From assembly GCA_003254905.1 (NCBI GenBank), contig QANU01019398.1, forward strand, positions 62,001 to 126,000: a DNA stretch of 64,000 bases. The letters run 5' to 3'. Position numbers and translations under genes: made by a program. Below are positions 10,282 to 20,300 of this stretch, in pieces (the first letter of the stretch is position 1; the number at the start of each line of letters is the position of its first letter). Source of the stretch: Nissolia schottii. Taxonomy: Eukaryota; Streptophyta; Magnoliopsida; Fabales; Fabaceae. Below the pieces are notes generated by a model. It saw only the letters and a list, made by a program, of their open reading frames with translations, had not been told where the DNA came from and made no database searches.

Positions 10282-12380
10282 TCACTGTTCTTTCCAAATC
10301 CTACCCGTAACCCTTAGCTTTAACTCCTTCCGGTCACCCCCTGAAAAGAAGAGAGCCATGCTCCTCTGAATTATGAGACCATCAAAACTGTCGCGAACCT
10401 TGCGGTGGCTGTCCCTAATGCTTCTAGGCACTCCCTGCCAAATCATCTTCCTGCCATTTCCACCCACCTCAAGACTGTAACTATAATTCTTCGCCTCATT
10501 ATCATCACCCATAAACCGCAGAAAGGCTATGTAGACAGGAGCCATTCCTAGCTGAAAAGCTTCAAAATGCAGACAAAAATATTGCCCAAAGCAGCTGAAA
10601 ACCTAGAAACCAATGAGAAATCCATAGATCAGGTAAAACACATTTTTTTTCTTTGACAAATAAAACGCAAATTTGCATTAAGGCCAAGATTAAAAGCATA
10701 AGTAGAGCCCTTGTACAGACACCACCAGGGAATGGAAAGGCAATGTTGCAAGTTGCAAGTTGCAAGCTGCAAATCAATAGTTTACTCAGACTACAACTAT
10801 AAAATAACATCGATCTTTGTGATGTTCCATTACAGGCAATACTTTGTTTTAGGTTAATGCTCAACTTCATCCCTAGACTTTACACGTGTGCTCAATCTAG
10901 TCCCTAGACAAAAGAAAAGGACTTGTTAGTCCGTCCTTGAACTTGACAATCATCATACTCATTAGTCCTTTTCAGGGACTAACGAGCCCTTTTTTTTGGT
11001 CAAGTTTAATGACGGAGGAACTAATGGGTCTAACGATTGTCAAGTTCAAGGACTATCGAGTCCCTTTTTTAAACCTGAGACTAGGTTGGATACACGTGTA
11101 AAGTTTAAGGACAAAGTTGGGCATTAACCCTTTTTTAAGAAAAACTGGCTAATCATTTTTCTTAAAAGATAATCATTTTGATTCTAAGCTCTTTCAAAGA
11201 TAAGGTAATTCAAATGTATATGAAAGATAAACACAAGTACATCAAAATATGCCCCAAAGTCATACAATCTACCAACTTTCTAGTGAATTTGCTAAGTGAA
11301 CAGGAGGTAATCAGGTAAGCAAAAAGAGCTTCAGCAAAAACAATACCGTGAGCATCCATGTGGCATTTTCAACTTCTTGCGGATTTGATTTGACATAACG
11401 ATGGTTAAAAGTGCTACCATTGTGCATGTCAACTTTGTGATCGTCTTTCAGATGGGCCACCAGGTAGGGTATATCACCCACAACAGAGCATTCTGAACCA
11501 GCATATGGACAGCTATATGGTCTATATGCACATTGGGATTCGTGTTTTAGCTTGCTGTAATATGGATATATACCCATGCACCCAAAATCTTGATATTTAC
11601 AGGGAAGTTCCAAAGACGCAGCCACCTTCTCCAGTGCCAGACATCTGATGTTGCCAAGCTCATGCCTACAGGTAGGGCAACGGTTGTGAACCCTGGGCTT
11701 GCAACCCGAGCATATAGTGTGGCCATTTGAACACTGCAATAACAGTAGAGGAACATAAGTTACCTGATATCCAAAATAAATATTATTTTCTCAGTTAAAA
11801 GGATATTCAATTTGAATCAAAAGCTAAAGCAGCCATTATATAAACCTAATGTCATGTGTAGCAATGTGATTGAGTTCTTGCTCAGAGAAATACCCAGTAT
11901 TCACAGCATATATCATCTAGGCAAGACAACAGGAGAACTAATTTTGAATGACGAAACTAACACCCTCACACTCAGCTTTTGCTTACGACATACCTCACAA
12001 CATTGTTTTCATTTAACTTACTATGACCATTCCATGAAACCAAGGTCAACTGCACTTTTTCCATCCAACTTAATTCATCAAATTGAACTTTGACCCCAAT
12101 ATTTTTACATTACTACCACATGCATTCTCAAGAACCCAACCAGCAAAAAAACCTTCATCAATACATAGACAACCTGGTGGATTGGCGGGTACATGGCATT
12201 CAAGCATACAGGACACTCTAAAAGCTCACGAACACTGCTTGAAACAGTTCCATTAGGTTTAAGAGCAGTTGGAGCAGGATCATTCACTACTTCAGAAACA
12301 TCTGATGCCTCATCATCTTGAGGAGGATCAACATCAGATTTGCTCCTTATATCATCAAAGAATGGATTACTAGATGCCAT
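10282..12380 (-). CDS. SINA/SINAT-type RING E3 ubiquitin ligase
   Basis: Seven-in-absentia ligases ubiquitinate target proteins for proteasomal decay (Arabidopsis SINAT5 acts on NAC1; SINATs also act in autophagy and light or brassinosteroid signalling). Coding exons on the minus strand: 12380-12174, 11733-11347 and 10602-10282, giving 304 residues; phases are all 0 and splice sites GT/AG. RING Cys/His set at about residues 56-91 (CPVC, then GHTICSGC and CPTC). The SIAH-type zinc finger and TRAF-like dimer/substrate domain follow, with phrases YYSKLKHES, VAHLKDDHKVDMH, NATWMLTV and FGQYFCLHFEAFQLGMAPVY. The ATG at 12380 is chosen because the longer frame starts only with TTG. The protein stops right after RIWKEQ, roughly ten residues earlier than my memory of SINAT1-5, outside the core fold. 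Bases upstream (AG at about 12408) suggest an acceptor of a 5'UTR intron. Confidence 0.93.
10851..11130. repeat. Foldback MITE in SINAT intron 2, about 280 bp
   Basis: Starts AGGTTAATGC and ends GCATTAACCC. The two halves are reverse complements over about 130 bases: TTTACACGTGTGCTCAATCT against a copy reading ACGTGTAAAG, and GTCCTTGAACTTGACAATC against GATTGTCAAGTTCAAGGAC. Such long-armed elements are usually Mutator-like, but the flanks (CTTTGTTTT and TTTTTTAAG) give no clean 9-bp duplication. Confidence 0.75.
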
Positions 12381-12407
12381 GCTAGTAAAAGCAAGCAATC
12401 ACCAGCA

Positions 12408-14241
12408 ACCCTGTCAACAAACAGAAAACAAAGATTTCATTAGAATCAACCAGGAAGGCAGGAACCAAATTCAATACATAGTGATTATTGGAATTTCATC
12501 ATACAGTTAAAAAAGCAGAATTAGTTGGGTATTACATGTACACCTTGAGCTCATTTCTCCGACAAAAACTGATTATTTACATTTTATACAACAGTCAAAG
12601 CATGACTCCTGTCTTTACATGGAAAATATAACACCCTCACCTGATGTTCCTATATTTAGAGGATCAAAGATGAATCATGGTGTTCATTAGAATTTGTTTT
12701 GAAACAATTTCACGAGGAATAAACTCTCTCTATGCTTAAGTTATAAATGTTGATTGACTGAGTTTATGAAAAAGACAATCTTACAATTTAATTTTCAAAT
12801 CAACTTTTATGTTGACCAATTGGGCCTGCTTATTCCTTATCCTACAAAGGCCAACCATCATAGTGATGAAACAAGGACACCTTGACCGCTTGACCATCAA
12901 AAGACTGCTAAAGGGAAATGGCAACAAAAATCACATGAACACACTTCAAAAAACAAAGAATGACACAGTGCTTCCCAGTCAGCTTTGATTGGTCCTGATT
13001 TAAGTAAATAGGTACATATAAATGAGGCCACGAAAATACATATAAATAGAGAAACTAGATCGGCTTGACCAAGATCATAAGCAGAACCTTCAGACATAGA
13101 TCATTAAACTGATTCTCAAAGTAAAAAACATGCCAAGGTAAAACGCCAACAATGCAACTACTATATATAAATTATCATTGTAGTTATATACATAATAAAA
13201 TATGCCAGGTTTTCTATCTGAATTATTGTAAAATGATGAAAGCACAACACGGAAAGGTGCAATGGAAGAAGTCGAACACAGGCTACTAGCCAACACACTC
13301 AAAGTTTGAACTCACCCATGCCTAATAAAGGGTTTGCGTACCTATCATCAAAGCATCGTCTAAGCAGACTACTACTAAAGAATCAAACTGAAAACTCAAA
13401 CTGGTCTGAGAAGGGAAAAGAAGGACAAGGTAACCCAGCAATAATCATCAAGACAAAGATCATGCCAAACACATTATGGCATCAAAAGAGCTTAATAGTA
13501 AAGCCAAAACCAGCCAAACATGCATAACATAATGTTCTGACACACTTATTTCGAACATTGGTAATTTGGCATGTCATTGCTATCTCCACCTCGGAATTAG
13601 AAAATTGGACTGACACCAATTGTTAAAAAAAGATAGTAGAATCAAGCTTTAAGTGATTTAGTGACGTGTGAGAAGACATGCAGAGGCTCTTATAAGGGAG
13701 TATATAGGACGAAGAGTAGAGGGAGAAAAAAATACTATAAGTACTACCTTTAACAAAGACGCTATAAAATAGTTCGATCTATGCACCCGACCCTCCAAGT
13801 GAGAAAATGCTTGCTTGTTATTATATTATTATTAATATTATATTATTACTATTATTATTACTATTAACACCTCTTAATCCAATATATCCGAATGACCAAG
13901 CAAGAAAGAAAAACACGGTCATACAAAATAACAGATCAAACCCAAACCTTAAAAAGATGAAATGTTCCATCCATTTGAACACGCCAAATAATTAAAACCC
14001 TAAACCTTGAAAAACAAATGCACCATCAGCTTCCAGACAAAACCCACCACAGATCTACAACAAAAACAAATGAAATCCCACAAGAACAAGAGAAATGACG
14101 CAAAAACCGAATTCAGAAAACGCAACCTCAATGAACCATTAAAAAAGAGTGCCATCAGTACCACCCCCCCAAAAAAAAATATAAATAAAAACACACCCAG
14201 AAACGCAAAATCTGAATAGAAGTTGAGGAGAAAGAAAGAAA
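12408..14241 (-). other. Probable 5'UTR intron of the SINAT gene
   Basis: On the minus strand an acceptor-like TTGACAG lies just before the coding exon (about 12408) and a donor-like AAG|GTATTT near 14241, framing about 1.8 kb with no coding exons. A 5'UTR exon would then lie at about 14242-14400; a GA-rich run at 14430-14450 (CT in gene sense) is a common plant promoter or leader feature. An (ATT)n stretch lies at about 13820-13865. Inference only; transcript data would settle it. Confidence 0.5.
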
Positions 14242-14480
14242 TACCTTAAACGAGGGATTGATCAAAAAGCTCATTACAGAGAGAACATCAATAGAAACCA
14301 AAAACACAGAGAGAAGAAGGGAAGAGAAAAAAAAAAATTTGGGTGGGTGGAGGTTCACAACAAACTAATAAATGATGAGGAGTCACGAGTGCGCGTATGC
14401 GGATAGTGGAAGAATTTCAAAATAAAGGGAGAGAGAGAGAGAGGAGCGTAGGTAGGAAGGAGGAGGAGAGAGAGTTCTCG
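14242..14480 (-). promoter_or_regulatory. Probable leader and promoter-proximal region of the SINAT gene
   Basis: Pyrimidine-rich in gene sense, with a (CT)n tract at 14430-14450. The position directly upstream of the inferred 5'UTR donor suggests leader exon and core promoter. No convincing TATA box was picked. Confidence 0.35.
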
Positions 14481-14599
14481 AGACAATGTGAATGGAAAAG
14501 GGTTTAAAAATTAAATTAAAATAAACTTTGTAGGACCTACCTACTCCTTGATTTCCTCGTTTCTTCTTTGAATATTGGTGGCGTTTTGCCTCTTCACCT

Positions 14600-14794
14600 C
14601 CTCGATCTTTATTTATTTTAGAATGGATACCCATGTTGGTCCCTCATAAATTTTTCACTAGATTAAGAGTATTTCATTTTTAAAATAAAAACATAGAGAA
14701 TTATGTTTATCATTTCACCATTTGTTTATGTTTTATTTGGATGATGAAGGAAATTAGATGAAAGGAAAAAAAAGAAGAGAAAAATGTATTTTTT
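14600..14794. other. AT-rich intergenic stretch
   Basis: No gene seen. A phrase TTGGTCCCTCATAAATTTTT near 14636 resembles the inverse of the repeat end at 16990-17010, so it may be a fragment of the same repeat family. Confidence 0.35.
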
Positions 14795-15115
14795 TTATTG
14801 TTTGGTTGTGAAAAAAGAAAAAAGAAAATGAAAGGCATGAAAATGTAATTTCATAAAATGACATACAAAATAAATATATATATATATATCGTCAAAAAAT
14901 ATGATAACAAATCGTTGAAAGAAGGAGCAAAATAACCCATTTGGGGCAGCTTGGAAGGTGGTAAATGCGTTGCTCAGTCCAAAGGGCATGACTCAAAACA
15001 TGTAATGGTCGTCGAGTGACAGTTTTATGGATATCTGGCGCCATACATATCTGGTGATAACTGGAGTGAAAATAAAGCTTCATATAAATTGAGAGTACAA
15101 GGCTCAAGTCATTCG
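14795..15115 (-). mobile_element. Ty3/gypsy reverse transcriptase scrap
   Basis: Fossil. The minus strand carries recognisable RT phrases of Ty3/gypsy elements: SYHQICMAP followed by IHKT, and MPFGLSNA then a phrase like the catalytic FFDD box. Only a few hundred bases remain, broken, with no LTRs in contact. An (AT)n run lies at 14875-14890. Confidence 0.75.
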
Positions 15116-15205
15116 AATGACTCATTCTTATGTACCAACCTGAGAGCCAAAATTTTATGACATTCGAATGATTCTTGTAAGGTCATTCGAATGACTTAGA
15201 ATTTC
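15105..15205. repeat. Three copies of a CATTCGAATG palindrome
   Basis: AAGTCATTCGAATGACT (about 15107), GACATTCGAATGATT (about 15159) and GGTCATTCGAATGACTT (about 15181) are perfect or near-perfect palindromes spaced about 50 and 20 bases apart. They lie between gypsy RT debris and a dispersed repeat. Confidence 0.7.
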
Positions 15206-15239
15206 AGCTCCCTGTCTTAAGTTTCCCCTATTCATTGAG

Positions 15240-16110
15240 ATGCCTGTTATGTATTATGCACCTTAACTATGTTATTATGCATCATGAGGACATGGTTGTC
15301 GCTAGGATTTTAGGACAACCATAGATCACTAGAAATCTATCACCTAACTTTGTAAAGATCATAAGTGAACCTTAGGAAAAATGTAATATCTTAAGAAGGT
15401 TCCGGCCACAGAGGGCTCAGTGTACTGTGAAGAAAGTATGTAGTTATATATTAAGGAATCCCCTCTCTTGGCACGTCAAGTATGACAAGCCCCTTACCAG
15501 TCTAGCAAGATGGACTGATTTTATGACCAAGAAACGCAGACAAAGACCTGAACGCAGGCTACGTCCTGACCTAAGAAAGTAAAGAAAAGTCTAAGTTTTC
15601 ACATCATGACGTTAAAAGAAAAGTGTGTCTCCAAGTGGTGACCTCAAGAAAGGCAAGTAAGCAAAGAAGAAGTCCAAGAAGTACGAGCCCACTCCTGGTG
15701 TCACTGTAAGGGTGAACCCCCTCACTATTATACGAGTAGGATGGTTAATCCCTGTCGTTGCTCGATGAAGATTGCTTTCATGTATCTGTGGTTCGCTACC
15801 ACTCAAGTAATTAACAACGCTTCCTGGTCGTCGACGATACGGAGAGCAAAGTAAGTTTTAGCCCCCAGGAGACGACGGTCCTATGGACTACAAAGGAGAA
15901 TGATGAGCATAAAGTAACGAGAAGGACGTGGGCGCGTAAGAGAATCCCTTACCCCCTCATGCATAAGTATGTGATATTTGTATATGAGTATGTAGGTATA
16001 CGCTAGAGGGAAAAGTCAAACTAAGCGCAAGACTGCCTATATGTATATATGTATATAGGAATAATAAGATATGTGAGTACATGATCCAAGGTCACATAAA
16101 ACAACGTTGT
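15240..16110 (+). repeat. Dispersed repeat, copy 1 (LTR-like)
   Basis: Shares a long ordered series of phrases with 48975-49835 in the same orientation: TGCATCATGAGGA, AGGACAACC, CTTAAGAAGGTT, CCCTCTCTTGGCACGT, ATCTGTGGTTCGCTACCAC, GACGGTCC, CTGCCTATAT. Two copies with no coding content and next to gypsy debris suggest an LTR of a Ty3/gypsy family, but ends and target duplications were not resolved. Confidence 0.7.
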
Positions 16111-16527
16111 TTCGGGGAACGTGCAAATTGTCAAGATTCAAGGGGAGAATCCTCAGTTGGCGAGGCGTGTGCACAAAGAAACACACTTTACTCTTGCACT
16201 CAAACACGTCGTGCGAGAATTTGCACTTGTTGCCGCGACGAACACGCTCTGTCGCGGTGGTACTCGAGGCATACGGTGCCAGAGTAGTGGTAGCACTGTG
16301 GGTCACGATGGCGGGCCTTCTCGAAAAGCAGCAGTGCAACAACCATAATTGGCGTCGTTGCGGGTGTGGCATCCGTCGTCTTTTTGCTCTCGACGGTTGC
16401 TTTCTACCTCATTAGCTGATGCAACAGGCCAACAAAGCATCAGGCCAAGGATTCGAAGTCCAACGCTTCCACGTGGGGGCTACTTTCCTTCGCGATGACT
16501 AGGTCAACAAACACATAGAACTCATCC
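16111..16527. other. GC-richer stretch with small open frames
   Basis: Several short overlapping open frames on both strands, none with a recognisable product. Base composition is less AT-rich than neighbours, like the kinase scrap that follows, so it may be decayed coding sequence. Confidence 0.35.
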
Positions 16528-16740
16528 CTGCCGTCTGATCTCTGCCACCATTTCTCCTTCGCCGAGATCCATGACCATTTCTACAACACTGATAACCCTC
16601 CTATAAAGTAGAAGTAGCGATTATAGATTTGTATAGGTGTCGCGCGTGGACTGTACTACCTCCATACAGGTGCAAAGCACACGATCATCCACTGCGACGT
16701 GAAGACCACGAATATCTTATTGGATGAGAAATGGGTTTGA
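16528..16740 (+). pseudogene. Scrap of a CrRLK1L (FERONIA-like) receptor kinase
   Basis: Two short stretches of a Malectin-like receptor kinase sit close together. 16528-16569 reads LPSDLCHHFSFAEI, the conserved start of the CrRLK1L kinase domain. About 16640-16740 reads [17 protein letters not shown] then [15 protein letters not shown] and a stop. In an intact kinase these are separated by about 120 residues (glycine loop, catalytic Lys, hinge), which are missing here. The catalytic loop has HCD where the family has HRD. There are no introns, as in most CrRLK1L genes. A dead internal-deletion copy, probably carried in by a repeat or by ectopic repair. Confidence 0.82.
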
Positions 16741-17312
16741 GGAGGAAGAAGATGGCTAATGAAGAGGAAGAAGAATTGGGGTCGTGGGGTTTCTGTTCTC
16801 AATTATTTTTTTAATTTCGGGTTGGGCTTGAGTTTGGGTTTTGTGTTTTAATTGAAAATATGGATTGTGCCACGTGTCAGACTAACGTGGCGAACTTAAC
16901 GGTTACGTCAACACCATCCAACCCCAACTGACGGCAGGGACTAAAAACAAACAAATTTTTTTTATAAAGACTAAATTTTAACGAAAAATTTTGTAGGGAC
17001 CAAACACAAACTTTTTAATATTACAAGGACTAAAAACTTATTTAAGCCTTCAGTATTTTATTGTTACTTGCAGCTTTTGTTTCTCAAATTGTGCATCTTT
17101 GCTTCAATTTTAGAGAAAGAAAAGGAAATTGGGGAAGTTTGGGGGCAAGAAGTGAATTTGAAAAATTTGAAGAGATAGAGGCTATATTTTAAAATATTGA
17201 AAGTGGTATAACCAGTAGCAACTATGGTAATTATTGTGAATTTTTGCACAAAAATGTGGTGTGCATCTCATCTCATGCTAACAAAGTGAGAGCATGCACC
17301 ATAGCCTCCACC
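16741..17312. other. Upstream region of the LAF3-like gene
   Basis: About 16910-17050 is one end of a plant repeat: GGGACTAAAAACAAAC, then GTAGGGACCAAACAC, ending GGACTAAAAACTTATTTAAG, a terminal sequence common in Mutator-like MITEs; its partner end was not found. About 17060-17312 should hold promoter and 5'UTR of the next gene; no clear TATA box was chosen. Confidence 0.45.
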
Positions 17313-20300
17313 ATGAACTATCTTCGCATACTTGTCTCCTCTTCCATCGCCCTCCTCCTCGCCGTTGTCTCTTCACCTTTTCTTGACCCAACTTGTAACT
17401 AAATTCTACTTCTCTCTTCTCTCTCTCTCTCTGTTTCTGACACAGACAATTCATGTTTCCGCAGACATTGGAAATTAATTGCGATTATGACTCTTTTCTC
17501 ATTTTTCTTTCTTAGGCTTATTAGCTTGGATGCGGCCACGGTCTCACCCAGTGGCGGATTTGGTTATAAGGAATGGGGTGATATATACCAGTGATGACAC
17601 TCTCCCATTTGCGGAATCCATGGCAGTTGTCAATGGGAGGGTTCTTCGTGTTGGGAACCATTCATTTGTGCAGGTTATGTTGCTTCACTTGCCTATTTGT
17701 TCCCCCTCAAAAAATAAAGTTCAAATTTGAATGGACCTCTTTGGGTCTTTGTTCATCTATGCGGGTTTCAAATTGCAAACTGACTCTGACCCAGTAGGTG
17801 ATGTTATGTAGGAGTTGGCAGGTTATAGAACTCAAGTGTTGGATCTTGGTGGGAAAGTTGTGGTTCCTGGGTTCATTGATTCCCATGTGCATTTCATACC
17901 TGGCGGATTGCAGGTTTAGTGCATTTCCCATTTTCAGAATGATTATTTTCCCTCAGTTCCTAATGTGTTTTGAGCATGGTTATCGAATCGTATGATTCGT
18001 ATTGCGAATCGCATGATACGACACGATCGTACGATATAATACAATATGTATGAGCCCTAATACGACTCTAAACTCTAAATCCTTTATTTTTTTCCTTTAC
18101 TAGAAATTAGCTCCCCAACGACCCTTTGTTTACCCCTCATTCTTCAACTCTATGTTATGGATTTTGTCAATTCTTAGTAAATATTTCATTTTGTTTATGA
18201 TATGTCATATAATTGTTATGCTTATGTATCTTACGATTCGATACAATTCACGATTCATAATTTACCTCAGTGGTACACAATATGTATTGCGATTCGATAA
18301 CCATGGTTTTGAGTCTATTTGTTTGCCTATTTATTTTTCTTCTGAAATGATCATATGTGGGTATATACGGTAAATTTGGTCAAAACGTTTGATAGTCATG
18401 GAAATACTCATTATCTCTAGTGTTTGACTCTTGAGGGCTATTATATAGTACTGCTTGGATAGCTTATCAATCAGGAGCGGTTCTGAAGTGAGCACGTCAG
18501 AAAATCAAATTCATTTAACATGAATTTTGTGGTCCTAGACTAGGGTGCTTCAATCATTTTTACGTATGAACCTAGTTTTGTTTCTATTATCTAAAACGTC
18601 CTTTATGTTTGCAATGCCTTCTTGTGTTCCCTCATTTAAAATCCTATTAGAGCAGATGATGCGGGTGGAACTGAGAGGGGTGAATAAAAAGGATGAATTT
18701 ATCAGAAGGATCAAAGATGCAGTACAAAGTAAGCCTCGTGCTTTGCATGCTTATTTCATAAATTTGATGGAGAGATAATCTACACAAAATTTGTGGTTTC
18801 TGGAAGATTATTGTACAAGTCAATCCATATCCTTGTTTAAGTGCATTCTCACATGTAAGTTGTGTTGCATTTTTCATACTTGGTTGATGTTCCAAAGCTG
18901 GAAATATCACCTAAATATTATGTTGATGCAACTAACAACTATACCTGTGGTTACATTTTCATGTGCCGTCAATGTCTCTTTGATTTCATTAACTCTTAGT
19001 CCAACTCTGGCAGATATCCAAGTCTCATTCATTTTTGTCTATTCATCTGGAGGGATTTTATTGAAGTTGGCTAGTTTTAGCTGTTGCTTCTGTGAAAGAT
19101 TTTTAGTTGGCTTTTAGAAAAAAGGTTGTCATTCTTTGTTCTCTGGGTAATAACATAAGGAAAATGCGGTTGAATCTGCAAAAATATGTCACCAAGTGGG
19201 AAAATATCAAATGGAATCACTCTCAGAGTTGTCCATTCTGTTTTATTACATATGATGTTTACTCATTTTGTTCACTTTTAACTTTAGGTACAAAACGTGG
19301 TTCCTGGATTTTGGGTGGAGGATGGAACAATGATCTATGGGGAGGAGATCTGCCAACTGCATCATGGATTGATGATGTCACTCCTTACAGTCCTGTGAGC
19401 CTTATCTTCTCCAATGTTCCTTACTACTTGAAAATCTTCCTTCACAGTGATATAATCTTATTTGAAGGTTACAAGCAGGTATGGCTATCAAGAATGGATG
19501 GTCACATGGGTTTGGCTAACTCAGTGGCACTAATGTTGTGTGGGATTACAAATTTAACAGATGATCCGAGAGGAGGAACTATAAAGAGGACTGCCAATGG
19601 AGGTAATGGTTTATCTTTGCAATAATAGGAATTTTGATCATTCTTGTTGCTTCACTGTTTTTAACTTTTGGTAGATAGAATGATGAAGTGAACAGAATAT
19701 AACTCTAATGAGTGGACCTTCCTACCAGTAATCTGGGATTACCTTGTTTGCGTGTCCTACTCTTTAATTAACCATGTGTCGTTGTTTCCTTGTGAATCAC
19801 TAAAGGAAACAACTTGAAATTTTAAGCTTTTTGCATCTTTTGGATGATTTGCTGGGTTTAATGTTGATAGTTGTTACTAAGATTTAGGTTAACTAAGCAT
19901 TGTTAGGTAAAGCCATTCAAAAGCCTCCACCCAATAGCTTAAAATTTTGTGATAGTCGCTTCTTGACATGGCATTAGGACCTGAGTTCAATTCTTTCCGG
20001 CTCCATTCCTTTTAATAAAATTGAATATTAGCAACATGTAGAGTAGGCCTATGCATTATACACGATAATAGCCCCAAGGACTCTTGCATCAAATCTATGA
20101 AGCACAGACACGAACATAGACACAAAGACACCAAATTCAAAAAATTACAAGACATGAGCATGGCATATATGTATATATTACACAACAATATCTTGATATA
20201 ATCATAGATGTCAAACTACTACTTCTCACTATTTTCTAAACTTCTTCCAAAATACATGGATCACTCTAGATATATGTCATGTGTCAATACTTGCTATTTA

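Noticed and set aside
10851-11130. A 9-bp target duplication for the foldback element in SINAT intron 2
   Set aside because: Flanks CTTTGTTTT and TTTTTTAAG are both T-rich and match only by composition.
12381-12398. Upstream TTG start for the SINAT protein
   Set aside because: Not an ATG, and the extra six residues have no counterpart in the family.
16081-16415. Overlapping open frames near 16.1-16.4 kb as a small Cys-rich gene
   Set aside because: Three frames are open at once over the same stretch, and none shows a secretion signal or conserved Cys spacing; likely decayed repeat.
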